Of a stretch of 64,000 nt of DNA, positions 41,188 through 51,668 are shown in pieces (position 1 is the first letter of the stretch; every line of letters starts with the position of its first letter). The position numbers and the translations under genes are program-made. Below the pieces are notes generated by a model, which saw only the letters and a program-made list of their open reading frames with translations, searched no databases and was not told the DNA's origin. This stretch comes from Caenispirillum salinarum AK4 (GTDB lineage: Bacteria; Pseudomonadota; Alphaproteobacteria; Rhodospirillales; Rhodospirillaceae), in the NCBI RefSeq assembly GCF_000315795.1, contig NZ_ANHY01000004.1, positions 186,001-250,000 of the forward strand, written 5' to 3'.

Positions 41188-41224
41188 GGATGGTGTCCTT
41201 ATGCCGGTGCGTGATGGGGAAACG

Positions 41225-41254
41225 CGGAAGCCCGGCCGATTGGCCGGGCTTCCG
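41225..41254. terminator. Perfect 13-bp hairpin between infB and rbfA
   Basis: CGGAAGCCCGGCC and GGCCGGGCTTCCG pair perfectly around GATT. A weak U-containing stretch (CGTTTCC) follows on the minus strand. Inside an operon it may cause partial termination or mark an RNase cleavage site. Confidence 0.45.
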
Positions 41255-41277
41255 AACCGTCTGGCGGAAAGGCCGCC

Positions 41278-43971
41278 TTACAGTTCGGCCGCGATTTCCT
41301 CCATCTCGAAGCACTCGATGAGGTCGCCTTCCTTGATGTCGTCGTAGTTGGCGAACGACATGCCGCACTCGAAGCCCTCGCGCACCTCGCGGACGTCGTC
41401 CTTGAAGCGCTTGAGCTGGCCCAGGTCGCCCTCGTGGATGACGACGTTGTCGCGCAGCAGGCGGACCTTGCAGCCCCGCTTGATGATGCCTTCGGTCACC
41501 ATGCAGCCGGCGACCTTGCCGACGCGGGTGATGTTGTAGACCTGGCGAATTTCCGCGTAGCCGATGAACTTCTCGCGGAAGGTCGGCTCCAGCAGGCCGG
41601 TCAGGGCGCGCTTGATGTCCTCCGCCACGTCGTAAATGATCGAGTAGTAGCGGATTTCCACCCCGTCGCGGCGCGACAGCTCGCGCGCCTGCGGGTTGGC
41701 ACGGACGTTGAAGCCGATGACCAGCGCCTCGGACGCCTTCGCCAGCGTGATGTCCGACTCGTTGATGCCGCCGACGGCCGAGTGCAGAACGCGCACCTTG
41801 ACCTCTTCGGTCGCCATCTTCTCCAGCGTGCCGACGATGGCCTCGACCGAGCCCTGCACGTCGGCCTTGATGACCACCGGCAGTTCCTTGGCCTCGCCCG
41901 CCTTGATCTTGGCGAACATCTGCTCCATCGTCCCGCGCGCCGACTTGACGGCCAGGGCCTCGCGCTCCTTGCGCTGGCGGTAACCCGCGACCTCACGCGC
42001 CTTGGCTTCGTCGTCGACCACCACGAAATCGTCACCGGCCTGCGGCGTGCCCTGGAAGCCCAGGATCTCCACCGGATAGGCGGGACCCGCTTCCTCGATG
42101 CGGTTGCCGCGGTCGTCGATCATGGCGCGGACGCGGCCCCATTCGGTGCCGGCCACGAAGATGTCGCCTACCTTCAGCGTGCCGCGGCGGATCAGGACGG
42201 TCGCGACGGAACCGCGGCCCTTTTCCATCTTGGCCTCGATGACCGTGCCCTCGGCCTCGCGCTCGGGGTTGGCCTTGAGGTCCTGGATTTCGGCCTGCAG
42301 GAGGATGGCCTCCTCCAGCTTCTCCAGGTTCAGGCGCTGCTTGGCGGACACTTCAACGGTCAGCACGTCGCCGCCCATCTCCTCGACCACCAGTTCGTGG
42401 TTGAGCAGTTCCTGGCGGACGCGGTTGGGGTCGGCGCCCGGCTTGTCCATCTTGTTGATGGCGACCACCACGGGCACCTCGGCGGCGCGGGCGTGGCGGA
42501 TGGCTTCCACCGTCTGCGGCATGATGCCGTCGTCGGCGGCCACGACCAGGACGACGATGTCGGTCACCTTGGCACCGCGCGAGCGCATGGCGGTGAACGC
42601 CTCGTGGCCCGGGGTGTCGATGAAGGTGATCTTGTCGCCCGACGCCATCTGCACCTGATAGGCACCGATGTGCTGGGTGATGCCGCCGGCCTCGCCGGCC
42701 ACCACGTCGGTGGCGCGCAGGGCATCCAGCAGCGAGGTCTTGCCGTGGTCGACGTGGCCCATGACGGTCACCACCGGCGGACGGCTGACCATGTCCTCGG
42801 GCTTGTCCTCGGAACCGCCCAGGCCTTCCAGCACGTCGGCCTCGGACACGCGCTTGACCTCGTGGCCGAACTCCTCGACCACCAGTTCGGCGGTGTCGGC
42901 GTCGATCGGCTGGTTGATGGTCGCCATGACGCCCATCTTCATCAGCGCCTTGATGACGTTCGGCGCGCGCTCGGCCATGCGGTTGGCCAGTTCCTGCACG
43001 GTGATCGTCTCGGGGATGACCACTTCGCGGCTCTGCTTTTCCGTGGGCTGGTTGAAGCCCTGGGCCTTGCGCTTTTCCTTCTGCTGGGCGCGGCGCATGG
43101 CCGCGACCGACCGGCCGCGCTGCCCGCCCTCGTCATCCGACAGGGCGGCGGAAATGGTCAGCTTGCCGCGACGCTTGCCGCCGTCGCCCTTGGGCGCGGC
43201 CGTCTTGCGCGGCGGCGCCTTGGGAGCCCCACCGGGGGCGCCGCCGCCGCGACGGGCGGCGGGACGCTCGTCCTCGTCGGACTCGGCGGCACGCTTGGCC
43301 GGCTTGGGCATGATGACGCGGCGCGGCCCGGCGATGGGCTTGCGCTCGGCGTCCGCCTCCGGCGCCGGAGCGGGCTCGGCCGGAGTCTCGGCGGCAGGCG
43401 CCTGGGGCGCCTCGGCCTCGGCCTGCGCGGCGGCGGCCTGCTTCTCTTCCTCGGCCTTGCGGGCGGCGGCTTCCTCGGCCTTGCGCTTGGCGTCCTCGGC
43501 CTCGCGCTGGCGGCGCTCCTCCTCCTCGGCCTGGCGGCGGGCGGCCTCTTCAGCCTTGCGGCGGACCTCCTCTTCCTCGCGGCGCTTCTGGTCCTGGAGG
43601 GCGGATTGCAGGGCCGCGAGGCGGCGCTGCTTTTCGTCGTTGCCCATGTTGCGGCCCGCGCCGCCCTTGGGGGCGCGCGTCTCGGGGCGCGGCGGCTGAA
43701 CCCGGCCCGACTGCGGCTGCGGCTTCACGCGCGACGGCGTCTTGGGCTCGACCGCGGGCTTGGCGGGCGCCGCGGGAGCCTCCTGCGCTTCCGGCTTGGT
43801 GCCCTCGCCCGGTGCCACGTGGCGCTTCTTGCGGCGCTCGACCTGCACGACCTTGCTGCGGCCATGCGAGAAGCTCTGCCGGACCTGGTCGGTCTCGACC
43901 TTGTTCCGCAGCTCGAGCTTCCCCTTGCCACCAAGGGAGAGAGGGGCCTTCCGTTCGTTCTCGTTCGCCAT
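41278..43971 (-). CDS. infB: Translation initiation factor IF-2
   Basis: An 897-residue GTPase that brings initiator tRNA to the 30S subunit. After an N-terminal domain [22 protein letters not shown] comes a long Glu/Lys/Arg/Ala-rich charged region (about 95-300), then the conserved IF2_N part and the G domain with [17 protein letters not shown] (G1), [23 protein letters not shown] and VAINKMDKP. The C-terminal fMet-tRNA-binding domain contains [24 protein letters not shown]. The ATG at 43971 was chosen over a TTG three codons earlier. Confidence 0.97.
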   Translation of the reverse strand: MANENERKAPLSLGGKGKLELRNKVETDQVRQSFSHGRSKVVQVERRKKRHVAPGEGTKPEAQEAPAAPAKPAVEPKTPSRVKPQPQSGRVQPPRPETRAPKGGAGRNMGNDEKQRRLAALQSALQDQKRREEEEVRRKAEEAARRQAEEEERRQREAEDAKRKAEEAAARKAEEEKQAAAAQAEAEAPQAPAAETPAEPAPAPEADAERKPIAGPRRVIMPKPAKRAAESDEDERPAARRGGGAPGGAPKAPPRKTAAPKGDGGKRRGKLTISAALSDDEGGQRGRSVAAMRRAQQKEKRKAQGFNQPTEKQSREVVIPETITVQELANRMAERAPNVIKALMKMGVMATINQPIDADTAELVVEEFGHEVKRVSEADVLEGLGGSEDKPEDMVSRPPVVTVMGHVDHGKTSLLDALRATDVVAGEAGGITQHIGAYQVQMASGDKITFIDTPGHEAFTAMRSRGAKVTDIVVLVVAADDGIMPQTVEAIRHARAAEVPVVVAINKMDKPGADPNRVRQELLNHELVVEEMGGDVLTVEVSAKQRLNLEKLEEAILLQAEIQDLKANPEREAEGTVIEAKMEKGRGSVATVLIRRGTLKVGDIFVAGTEWGRVRAMIDDRGNRIEEAGPAYPVEILGFQGTPQAGDDFVVVDDEAKAREVAGYRQRKEREALAVKSARGTMEQMFAKIKAGEAKELPVVIKADVQGSVEAIVGTLEKMATEEVKVRVLHSAVGGINESDITLAKASEALVIGFNVRANPQARELSRRDGVEIRYYSIIYDVAEDIKRALTGLLEPTFREKFIGYAEIRQVYNITRVGKVAGCMVTEGIIKRGCKVRLLRDNVVIHEGDLGQLKRFKDDVREVREGFECGMSFANYDDIKEGDLIECFEMEEIAAEL

Positions 43972-44072
43972 ATGCTTCAATCAGTCTCCGGTTCCCCAGT
44001 CCCGGCCGAATCGCCGGGACATCGTGGCGCGGCCCGCCGGGGCCGCGCTTGCGTCTCGGGCCACCCGGCGCG

Positions 44073-44771
44073 TCACGCGCGCCGCTTGGCCTTGGGCAGA
44101 TCGGGCGACGGCCGGCGATACTCCGCCAGACGTTCGGCCTGATCCAGAAGGCGGCGGGCGAGCGTCGCCCCCTGCCCCTTGGGCCCCTTCGTCACCACCG
44201 CGTGCACCGACATGTCCCGACCCAGCGCGGCGCCCAGTTCGGCACCCCTGAACAGGTCGATCAACGGCACATCGGGAGCGAGAGCCCGAACCTTGTTTCG
44301 CCCGTCCTCGGCAGCATCGCAAGCCGCCAAAAGGACGACGGCACCCTGCCGCTCGTCCCGCAGCAGGGCGCGCACTTTCTCGAACCCGGCGGTCACCGCC
44401 CCGGCCCGTCGGGCAAGCCCGATCAGGTCCAGGCAACGACGGCGCATCAGGGCCTCCACCCGGTCGGGCAGATCGGGCGGCACCGTGACCTTGCGCCGCG
44501 CGGCGCGGGCGAAGGATTTCCTCGCCACGGCCGTTTCTATCATATCGCGGCGCGGGCTCAACCACAAACCCCGACCGGGGAGCGACTTTTCCAGGTCGGG
44601 CACCACCGTGCCGTCGGGCGCCACCACGAAGCGCAGCAGCGTCTCCTTGGGTACCTCGGCGCCGGTGACGATGCACTTGCGCTCGGGTCCCGTCGGCTCC
44701 TCGGCCTCGGCCCCGACCTCGTCGGCCGGGTCCGGGGCGTCGGGAATATGGGTCTCGCCCGTCGTCGTCAT
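44073..44771 (-). CDS. YlxR/L7Ae-like RNA-binding protein
   Basis: A 232-residue protein fusing a YlxR (DUF448) domain to an L7Ae-like fold. The YlxR part has ERKCIVTGAEVPKETLLRFVV and LPGRGLWLSPRRDMIETAV; the second part has LIGLARRAGAVTAGFEKVRALL and DRQGAVVLLAACDAA-type residues of ribosomal L7Ae proteins. In this operon position between nusA and infB the gene is conserved, and the product probably binds nascent rRNA or tRNA. The C-terminus is basic. Confidence 0.9.
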   Translation of the reverse strand: MTTTGETHIPDAPDPADEVGAEAEEPTGPERKCIVTGAEVPKETLLRFVVAPDGTVVPDLEKSLPGRGLWLSPRRDMIETAVARKSFARAARRKVTVPPDLPDRVEALMRRRCLDLIGLARRAGAVTAGFEKVRALLRDERQGAVVLLAACDAAEDGRNKVRALAPDVPLIDLFRGAELGAALGRDMSVHAVVTKGPKGQGATLARRLLDQAERLAEYRRPSPDLPKAKRRA

Positions 44772-44791
44772 GGTGCGCTTTCAGCGCTCCT

Positions 44792-46375
44792 TCAAGCCTG
44801 GCCGGCCTCGCCCTCTTCACCGGCTTCGACCTCGGCGGCGTCCGCCTCGGCGGCGGCGTCTTCCTCGGCGAACCAGTGGGCGCGGGCGGCCATGATGATG
44901 TTGTTGGCCGTGTGGTCGGACATGTTGTCCTTGCCCACGATGTCCTGCAGTTCGTCGGCGGCCAGGTCACCCAGGTCGTCCAGCGACTTCACGTCGTTCT
45001 CGCCCAGCGCCACCAGCATGGTGGGCGCCAGGTCCTCGATCAGCGTCAGTTCGTCGGAGACGCCCAGCTCGATGCGGCGGGCCTCGGCGGCGGCGTTCTG
45101 CTCTTCCAGGAAGGAGGCGGCGCGGTTCTGCAGTTCGCCGGCCACGTCGTCGTCGAAGCCCTCGATGGTCGCCAGTTCCTCGATGGGGGAATAGGCGATC
45201 TCCTCGAGGGACTGGAACCCTTCGGTGACCAACAGATGGGCAATAACGTCGTCCACGTCCAGGGCCTCGATGAACAAAGCCGACAGTTTCGCGAACTCTT
45301 CCTGGCGGCGCTCGCTTTCCTCGGCCTCGGTCATGATGTCGATGTCCCAGCGCGACAGCTGGCTGGCCAGCCGCACGTTCTGGCCGCGGCGGCCGATGGC
45401 GAGGCTGAGCTGGTCGTCGGGCACCACCACTTCCATGCGGTTGGTTTCCTCGTCCAGCACCACCTTGCTGACCTCGGCGGGCGCCAGCGCGTTGACCACG
45501 AAGGTCGCCGGGTCGTCGGACCACTGGATGATGTCGATCTTCTCGCCCTGCAGCTCGGCCACCACGGCCTGCACGCGCGAGCCGCGCATGCCGACGCAGG
45601 CACCCACCGGATCGATGGAGCTGTCCTTGGACAGCACGGCGATCTTGGCGCGCGAACCCGGGTCGCGGGCGACCGACTTGATCTCGATGATGCCGTCGTA
45701 GATTTCCGGCACTTCCTGGGCGAACAGGGCGGCCATGAAGCCCGGATCAGTGCGCGAGCAGAAGATCTGCGGGCCGCGCGGCTCCTGCCGCACGTCCTTG
45801 ATGTAGCAGCGCACGCGGTCGCCGTTCTTGAAGTGCTCGCGCGGGATCAGGTCGTCGCGGCGCATCAGCGCCTCGGCCCGGCCCAGGTCGACGATGACGT
45901 TGCCGAACTCCACGCGCTTGACCAGGCCGTTGACGATCTCGCCGATGCGGTCCTTGTACTCGTTGTACTGGCGCTCGCGCTCGGCGTCGCGGACCTTCTG
46001 GACGATGACCTGCTTGGCCGTCTGGGCGGCGATGCGGCCGAAGTCGATGGGCGGCAGCGGGTCGACCAGGAACTCGCCGACCGTGATTTCCTTGTTCTTG
46101 CGCTTGGCGCGGTCGAGCGGGATCTGGATGTTCTCGTCCTCGACGTCGTCGCGGCTTTCCACCACTTCCATGAAGCGGGCCAGGCGGATTTCGCCGCTGT
46201 TGCGGTCGATGGAGGCGCGGATGTCGTTCTCGTGGCCGTACTTGGAGCGGCCGGCCTTCTGAATGGCCTGCTCCATGGCGAGGAACACCTCCTCGCGCTC
46301 GATGCCCTTGTCGCGGGCCACCGTGTCGGCGACCTGCAGCAGTTCGGGACGGGCCATGCCTACGCTACGTTCCAT
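44792..46375 (-). CDS. nusA: Transcription termination/antitermination protein NusA
   Basis: A 527-residue RNA polymerase-binding factor. The N-terminal domain starts [24 protein letters not shown], followed by the S1 segment [27 protein letters not shown], and two KH domains ([35 protein letters not shown], and [23 protein letters not shown]; each quoted in part). C-terminal helix-hairpin-helix repeats end in an acidic tail. NusA controls pausing and rho-independent termination. This is relevant because its own operon has a leader terminator. Both 46375 and 46357 are possible starts. Confidence 0.97.
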   Translation of the reverse strand: MERSVGMARPELLQVADTVARDKGIEREEVFLAMEQAIQKAGRSKYGHENDIRASIDRNSGEIRLARFMEVVESRDDVEDENIQIPLDRAKRKNKEITVGEFLVDPLPPIDFGRIAAQTAKQVIVQKVRDAERERQYNEYKDRIGEIVNGLVKRVEFGNVIVDLGRAEALMRRDDLIPREHFKNGDRVRCYIKDVRQEPRGPQIFCSRTDPGFMAALFAQEVPEIYDGIIEIKSVARDPGSRAKIAVLSKDSSIDPVGACVGMRGSRVQAVVAELQGEKIDIIQWSDDPATFVVNALAPAEVSKVVLDEETNRMEVVVPDDQLSLAIGRRGQNVRLASQLSRWDIDIMTEAEESERRQEEFAKLSALFIEALDVDDVIAHLLVTEGFQSLEEIAYSPIEELATIEGFDDDVAGELQNRAASFLEEQNAAAEARRIELGVSDELTLIEDLAPTMLVALGENDVKSLDDLGDLAADELQDIVGKDNMSDHTANNIIMAARAHWFAEEDAAAEADAAEVEAGEEGEAGQA

Positions 46376-46384
46376 CGTCTTCGC

Positions 46385-46954
46385 CTAGCCTTCCTTGTTG
46401 TCGTCTTCGGCGGCCGCCGCGTCGTTGTCGCGGTTGACGGCCGCCTGCTGCGCCTCGGCCCAGGCCCAGAGCGCATCGTTGAGAATGAGTTTCGCCTTGG
46501 TCACGCTGGAAAACGGGATGCCGATGATCACGTCCTCGGCGCCCTTGCCCTCGCCCTCGACCTGCAGGACGACCTCGTCGCGGTCGGCGTCGAAGCCGCG
46601 CAGCAGGCCCTGGAAACGCTTGCGCCCCTCCACCAGGCCCGGCGCCTCGACCTTGGCGTCGAAATCCTTCCACCGCTCGAAGTCCTTGCGGCGGGTCAGC
46701 GGCCGGTCGATGCCCGGGCTGGACACCTCCAGCACGTAGGCCGGGCCGATGGGGTCCTCCACGTCCAGGATCGCCGAGATGGCGCGGCTGATGGCCTCGC
46801 AATCCTCGACGGTGATGGGGGCCGCGTCGGCGCGGTCGGCCATGATTTGAAGGGTCTGCCTGTCGGAGCCCTGAAGCTGCACGCGCACCAGTTCATAGCC
46901 CATGTCGGTCAACGTGGGCTCGATGAGGGCTGCGATGCGGGCCTGCAAGTCCAT
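46385..46954 (-). CDS. rimP: Ribosome maturation factor RimP
   Basis: A 189-residue factor required for 30S maturation. The sequence MDLQARIAALIEPTLTDMGYELVRVQLQGS begins the family, followed by the acidic ITVEDCEAISRAISAILDVEDPIGPAYVLEVSSPGIDRPL signature (quoted in parts) and an Sm-like C-terminal domain. The C-terminal 20 residues are acidic and Asn-rich. The ATG at 46954 was chosen over a TTG at 46972. It is the first gene of the operon and lies 48 bp downstream of a leader terminator. Confidence 0.96.
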   Translation of the reverse strand: MDLQARIAALIEPTLTDMGYELVRVQLQGSDRQTLQIMADRADAAPITVEDCEAISRAISAILDVEDPIGPAYVLEVSSPGIDRPLTRRKDFERWKDFDAKVEAPGLVEGRKRFQGLLRGFDADRDEVVLQVEGEGKGAEDVIIGIPFSSVTKAKLILNDALWAWAEAQQAAVNRDNDAAAAEDDNKEG

Positions 46955-47001
46955 GGGTGCTGTCGGGTCCAATGCGTTCGGCGATGCCGTGTGGCTGAAA
47001 C

Positions 47002-47058
47002 AAAAAAGAGCGGGCCTTTGGGGCCCACTCTCGAAGACCCCGGGGGGTCACTGAGAAT
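47002..47058 (-). promoter_or_regulatory. Leader attenuator of the rimP-nusA-infB operon
   Basis: Two overlapping hairpins are read on the minus strand. The first (47027-47058) pairs ATTCTC with GAGAGT and has an inner GACCCC/GGGGTC stem. The second (47002-47031) pairs AGAGTGGGCC with GGCCCGCTCT around CCAAA and is followed by six U, a classical intrinsic terminator. They share bases 47027-47031, so only one can form. The terminator lies between the promoter (47076-47103) and rimP, with no other minus-strand gene before it, which is the definition of an attenuator. A rimP leader attenuator has been predicted in Gammaproteobacteria. The regulating signal is unknown; NusA feedback is a natural candidate. 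Confidence 0.65.
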
Positions 47059-47075
47059 GTCGGATGATGCGCCCC

Positions 47076-47103
47076 AATATAGCGGAATTGGCGCGCCGTG
47101 CAA
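47076..47103 (-). promoter_or_regulatory. Promoter of the rimP operon
   Basis: On the minus strand TTGCAC (47103-47098) and TATATT (47081-47076) are separated by 16 bp, a good sigma-70 match. The start of transcription would be near 47069, giving a leader of about 115 nt. The same spacing and -10 are seen at the tRNA-Gly promoter in this window. Confidence 0.6.
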
Positions 47104-47172
47104 GGGGCGTCGCGGGGCTTGCGCGAATCCCCTATGCTCCGCCCGCCGCACCGCCGCCAGGGACACGCCGCC

Positions 47173-48477
47173 ATGACCGCATCCGCGCCAGCCGCCACCG
47201 CGCCCAAGCGGTCCGCCACCGTGGCGTGGTGCCTGTACGACTGGGCGAATTCGGCCTACCCGACGGTGATCGCCACCTTCGTGTTCGCCGCCTATTTCAC
47301 GCGCGGCGTCGCCCCCGACGAGATCGCCGGCACCACCGCCTGGGGCAACGCCATGGGCGTCTCGGGCCTGCTGATCGCCATTATGGCCCCCATTCTGGGC
47401 GCCGTCGCCGACCAGACGGGGCGGCGCAAGCCGTGGCTTGGAGCCCTGACCGTGCTGTGCGTCACCGGCGCCGGGCTTCTGTGGTTCGTGGAGCCGGATG
47501 CGTCGTGGATGATCTATGCCCTGGTGCTGGTCGCGCTGTCCAACACCGCGTTCGAGCTGGGCACGGCCTTCTACAACGCCATGCTGCCCGAGGTGGCCGC
47601 GCCCGACCGCCTGGGACGCATCTCCGGCTGGGCCTGGGGCCTGGGCTATGCCGGCGGGCTGTCGTGCCTGGTGCTGGCGCTGGTGGTGTTCGTGCAGGCC
47701 GACCCGCCGCCCTTCGGCCTGGACCCCGACGCCGCCGAGCCGGTGCGCGCCACCGCCCTGCTGGTGGCGGTGTGGTACGCCGCCTTCGCCTGGCCGCTGT
47801 TCGTCTTCGTCCCCGACCGCCCGCGCGGCGTGACCACCTACGGCCAGGCGGCGCGCGGCGCGCTGCGGGAGTTGTGGCGCACCCTCAAGGCCTTGAGGGG
47901 GTACGGCCCGGTCGCGCGCTTCCTGGTGGCGCGGATGATCTATATCGACGGCCTCAACACCCTGTTCGCCTTCGGCGGCATCTACGCCGCCGGCACCTTC
48001 GGCATGAGCTTTTCCGACATCATCGTCTTCGGCATCGCCATGAACGTCTCCGCCGGCCTGGGGGCGGCGCTGTTCGGCTGGACCGACGACAAGATGGGGC
48101 CCAAGCGCACCATCACCATCGGCCTGATCGGCATGATCGTCTTCGGCGGCTCCATCCTGGTGGTCGAGGACGTGGCCCTGTTCTGGCCGCTGGCGCTGGC
48201 CATGGGGCTGTTCTTCGGGCCGGTGCAGGCGTCGAGCCGCAGCTACATGGCGCGCCTCGCCCCGGCCGAGACCCGCAACGAACTGTTCGGCCTCTACGCC
48301 GTCTCGGGCAAGATCACGGCCTTTGCCGGGCCGCTGGCGGTGGGGTGGGTGACGGCGCTGGCGGACAGCCAGCGGTGGGGCATGGCGACCATCCTGGTGT
48401 TCCTGGTGGTCGGCCTGGTCCTGCTGCGCACCGTGCCCGCCGCCGCCGAGGCCGACACGGCGGCGGGACGGCTTTGA
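47173..48477 (+). CDS. UMF1/Atg22-family major facilitator transporter
   Basis: A 434-residue membrane protein with about 12 predicted helices. It begins with the hallmark VAWCLYDWANSAYPTVIATFVFAAYF of the UMF1/Atg22-like family, whose yeast member exports amino acids from vacuoles. Further helices include AMGVSGLLIAIMAPILGAVADQTGRRKPWL with the MFS loop and FGPVQASSRSYMARLAPAE. The substrate in bacteria is unknown. The ATG at 47173 was chosen because upstream residues to 47098 overlap the rimP promoter. It is divergent from rimP. Confidence 0.88.
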   Translation: MTASAPAATAPKRSATVAWCLYDWANSAYPTVIATFVFAAYFTRGVAPDEIAGTTAWGNAMGVSGLLIAIMAPILGAVADQTGRRKPWLGALTVLCVTGAGLLWFVEPDASWMIYALVLVALSNTAFELGTAFYNAMLPEVAAPDRLGRISGWAWGLGYAGGLSCLVLALVVFVQADPPPFGLDPDAAEPVRATALLVAVWYAAFAWPLFVFVPDRPRGVTTYGQAARGALRELWRTLKALRGYGPVARFLVARMIYIDGLNTLFAFGGIYAAGTFGMSFSDIIVFGIAMNVSAGLGAALFGWTDDKMGPKRTITIGLIGMIVFGGSILVVEDVALFWPLALAMGLFFGPVQASSRSYMARLAPAETRNELFGLYAVSGKITAFAGPLAVGWVTALADSQRWGMATILVFLVVGLVLLRTVPAAAEADTAAGRL

Positions 48478-48733
48478 ATGGGATCGGCGGCGCGCGCCAA
48501 GCCGCCCCCGCCCCGAGGGCGAAAGGATGCGCCGTTTCCCCGAACCGCCGTTTGCCGCAACATTTATTCCGCTACCGGGGAGATTTCTTCACGGCCATTA
48601 CAACATCGTGAAATAAAACTCATCTGTACCCAGTAATTGTACCTTCGTCGTATACTTTATTCCCGTTGTCATACCACCTCCGGCTTAGCACAGTCCGCGA
48701 CGGATATTGGGCGCTGAAGGATCGGAGGCCAGG
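48478..48733. other. AT-rich promoter region of the chemoreceptor gene
   Basis: A 256-bp gap. Bases 48560-48680 are markedly richer in A and T than the rest of the window and contain a TATACT sequence near 48653, but I cannot pair it with a convincing -35 element, and no sigma-28 motif is evident. The ribosome site CGGAGGCCAGG precedes the next gene. Confidence 0.4.
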
Positions 48734-51127
48734 ATGAAGCGGTTTTTGGGCATTGGGGGCAAGATTCTGATTGCCAGCTCCCTTGTCATCATCGGTGCCG
48801 TGGGCGCCTTTGCCATCTATTTCGACATGCGGCAGCAGGACGAAATCAGCACGGCCCTTCAGGCGAAGGTCGACGAAAGCGGCGCGCTGGCCACCCGCAG
48901 CCTGGAGAACTGGATCGCGGGGCGGGTCGGACTGATCGAGAACCTGGGCGACAACGTCGCGGCCGATCCGTCGCCGGATGCGGTCCGCACGCTGATCGCG
49001 CGGGACGCCATGCACGAGCGGTTCATGTTCAGCTACTTCGGCAGCACCGAGGGGCAGATGATCATGTACCCGCCCGACGAACTGCCGGCGGATTATGATC
49101 CCCGCGCGCGTCCCTGGTACCAGGATGCCCAGCGCACCGGCCAGAGCACCATCACCGAACCCTACCGCGATGCGTCGACGGGCGACCTCATCGTCACGGT
49201 CACGACGCCGGTTTCGGCCGACGGCCGCAACCTCGGCGTGGTCGGCGGCGACATTTCCCTGAGCGCCATGATCGGTTTGGTGCGCAGCATCGACCTGGGC
49301 GGCATCGGCCACGGGTTCATGGTCAGCGGCGACGATACCGTGCTCATCCATCCCGACGACGCGCTGACCCTGAAGCCGCTGGACGACGCCTTCCCCGGCG
49401 CCGGCCTGTCCGTCAACGCCGGCGACGGCAGCGCGCTGCAGCCGGCCGGCGACCGTCTGGTGGCGTTCATGCCCATTCCCGGGCTGCCGGGCGTGGACTG
49501 GTACCTGGGCCTGTCCATCGACCGCGAGGCCGCGTACGCCCCGCTGAGCGCCTTCCGCACCACCATGATCATCACGACGCTTCTGCTGCTGGGCGGCATG
49601 ATCGCGCTGGTCGGCTACACGGTCCGCCGGCTGGTGCTGCGGCCCGTGAACGCCATGACCCAGGTCATGGGCGAACTGGCCGAGGGCAACATCGAGGTGC
49701 CGGTGCCCTACGGCGAGCGCTCCGACGAGATCGGCCGCATGGCCAGTTCGGTCAAGCACTTCAAGGAGCAGTTGGCGCGCGTTCGCGAAATGGAGATGGA
49801 GAAGGTGCGCGGGGCCGTCCGGGCCGAGCAGCACCGCAAGGCCGCCCTCGGCAAGCTGGTCAGCAGCCTGGAGATCACGGTGGGCGAGGTGGCGCGCAAG
49901 CTGACCGGCGCGGCCGGCGAGATGCAGCAGTCGGCATCGGGCATGGCCGCCCTGGCCCAGCAGACCAGCAGCCAGGCCACCACCGTCAGCGCCGCCGCCG
50001 AGGAAGCCTCGGTGAACGTGCAGACCGTCGCCTCGGCGGCCGACCAGCTGTCGGCCTCCAGCGCCGACATCGAACGCCAGGTCAGCGTCTCCCGCGAGAT
50101 CGCCGCCCAGGCCACCGAGGAAGCCAAGAGCACCTCCGCCGCCATTCAGGCGCTGTCGGACGACGTCAACAAGATCGGCGACGTGGTCAACCTCATCACC
50201 GACATCGCCAGCCAGACAAACCTGCTGGCGCTGAACGCCACCATCGAGGCGGCGCGGGCCGGCGAGGCGGGCAAGGGGTTCGCCGTGGTCGCCAACGAGG
50301 TCAAGAGCCTCGCCACCCAGACGGCCCGGGCGACGGAGCAGATCGCCAAGAACATCGAATCGGTGCAGGGCGGCACGCAGCGGGCCGTTCAGGCCATCGA
50401 CTCCATCAACCGGGTCATCGAGCGCATGGCCGAGATTTCCGCCGCCGTCTCCGCCGCCGTCGAGGAGCAGAACGCGGCCACCGCCGAGATCGCCCGCAGC
50501 GTCGACCAGGCCTCGGAGGGCACCAGGGAGGTCTCGCGCAACATCGTCGAGGTGGAACAAGCGGCCTCCACCACCGGCGACTCGGCGGGGCGCATCGCCG
50601 AATCGTCGGAGGAGCTGTCCACCCAGGCCGGCCGCCTGACGGCGGAAGTGGCCGGCTTCGTGGCCCAGGTGCGGGCCAACAAGGAGGACATCAAGCTAAT
50701 CGACTGGACCGACGACCTGAAGACGGGCATCGCCGACATCGACGCGCACCACAAGTCCATCATCGCGGAACTCAACAGCCTGGCCGGCGAAATGCTGCAC
50801 GGCGACGGCAGCGCCGCGGCCCAAGCCATGCTGCGCAAGATGAAGGACGAGATGGCCCAGCACTTCCGGGACGAGGAAGCGGAAATGAAGACGCGCGGCT
50901 ATGCCGACCTGGAGCAGCACCGCGCCCAGCACCAGAAGCTTCTCGACCGCATGGCGACCTTCGACCGCACCATGGGCGAAGACACGCCGGAGGCCGTCAA
51001 CGACTTCTTCGGCTACACCGCGGACTGGCTGACCCATCACATCGCCAAGATGGACAAGCCCCTGGTGGCCTTCCTGAACGGCCGGGGTCAAAGCCAGGGC
51101 CAAAGCCGGGGCCGCCGGGCCGCCTGA
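48734..51127 (+). CDS. Methyl-accepting chemotaxis protein with C-terminal hemerythrin domain
   Basis: A 797-residue chemoreceptor. It has an N-terminal membrane helix (about 10-28), a periplasmic dCache-type domain with the [23 protein letters not shown] pattern, a second helix (about 277-295), HAMP (about 300-350, ending [17 protein letters not shown]), and a long MCP signalling region whose tip contains [26 protein letters not shown]. The last 135 residues are a hemerythrin domain: [26 protein letters not shown] and HHIAKMDK supply the iron ligands. This resembles the oxygen-sensing receptor DcrH of Desulfovibrio; oxygen could thus be sensed in the cytoplasm and a small molecule outside. 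Confidence 0.92.
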   Translation: MKRFLGIGGKILIASSLVIIGAVGAFAIYFDMRQQDEISTALQAKVDESGALATRSLENWIAGRVGLIENLGDNVAADPSPDAVRTLIARDAMHERFMFSYFGSTEGQMIMYPPDELPADYDPRARPWYQDAQRTGQSTITEPYRDASTGDLIVTVTTPVSADGRNLGVVGGDISLSAMIGLVRSIDLGGIGHGFMVSGDDTVLIHPDDALTLKPLDDAFPGAGLSVNAGDGSALQPAGDRLVAFMPIPGLPGVDWYLGLSIDREAAYAPLSAFRTTMIITTLLLLGGMIALVGYTVRRLVLRPVNAMTQVMGELAEGNIEVPVPYGERSDEIGRMASSVKHFKEQLARVREMEMEKVRGAVRAEQHRKAALGKLVSSLEITVGEVARKLTGAAGEMQQSASGMAALAQQTSSQATTVSAAAEEASVNVQTVASAADQLSASSADIERQVSVSREIAAQATEEAKSTSAAIQALSDDVNKIGDVVNLITDIASQTNLLALNATIEAARAGEAGKGFAVVANEVKSLATQTARATEQIAKNIESVQGGTQRAVQAIDSINRVIERMAEISAAVSAAVEEQNAATAEIARSVDQASEGTREVSRNIVEVEQAASTTGDSAGRIAESSEELSTQAGRLTAEVAGFVAQVRANKEDIKLIDWTDDLKTGIADIDAHHKSIIAELNSLAGEMLHGDGSAAAQAMLRKMKDEMAQHFRDEEAEMKTRGYADLEQHRAQHQKLLDRMATFDRTMGEDTPEAVNDFFGYTADWLTHHIAKMDKPLVAFLNGRGQSQGQSRGRRAA

Positions 51128-51151
51128 CGCGGCGGAGCCCGACCCGCGACG

Positions 51152-51185
51152 AAAACCCGCCGACCCCAGGGTCGGCGGGTTTTTC
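51152..51185. terminator. Terminator after the chemoreceptor gene
   Basis: AAAACCCGCCGACC pairs with GGTCGGCGGGTTTT around CCAG. A and T runs on both sides serve the chemoreceptor gene and the convergent YbjQ gene. Confidence 0.85.
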
Positions 51186-51223
51186 ATGTCGCGGCTGCGG
51201 CACGCCGGCGGCGTCTGCGATCA

Positions 51224-51544
51224 TCAGCCCAGCGTCACCGCCGTGCCGTTGGCGGACACCATGAGCATGCTGCCCTTCTGGCCCACCACCTCGTAATCCA
51301 GGTCCACGCCCACGATGGCGTCGGCACCCAGCCGCCGGGCTTCCTCGGCCATGTCGGCGAGCGCCTCGTTCTTGGCGTCGCGGATGGCCTTTTCGTAGCC
51401 GCCCGAGCGTCCGCCGACGATGTCGCGGATGCCGGCAAACAGGTCGCGGAAGATGTTCGCGCCCATGATGGCCTCGCCGGAGACGACCCCCAGGTAAGCC
51501 GTCACGCGCTTGCCGTCGATGCCGTCGGTGGTGGTGATGATCAT
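51224..51544 (-). CDS. YbjQ family protein (UPF0145)
   Basis: A 106-residue protein of the YbjQ/UPF0145 family, described as putative heavy-metal-binding. It begins [28 protein letters not shown] and continues with [48 protein letters not shown], all family segments. It probably forms a ring-shaped pentamer in the cytoplasm. The ATG at 51544 fits the family; the longer frame to 51634 has no conservation. Function is unknown. Confidence 0.9.
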   Translation of the reverse strand: MIITTTDGIDGKRVTAYLGVVSGEAIMGANIFRDLFAGIRDIVGGRSGGYEKAIRDAKNEALADMAEEARRLGADAIVGVDLDYEVVGQKGSMLMVSANGTAVTLG

Positions 51545-51668
51545 GCTGAGTTCCCCCGTTGCAAACCGTCGGGGAAGAATCATGACGCGAAGCGGGGCGC
51601 CCCACAAGGGACGCCCCGGTTTCACGTGAAACATGAAGGTGGCGGGAAGGGCACGGACCCCCGTGCCT

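Noticed and set aside
51545-51634. Thirty-residue N-terminal extension of the YbjQ protein
   Set aside because: Family members begin at MIITTTDG; the extension has no conserved residues.
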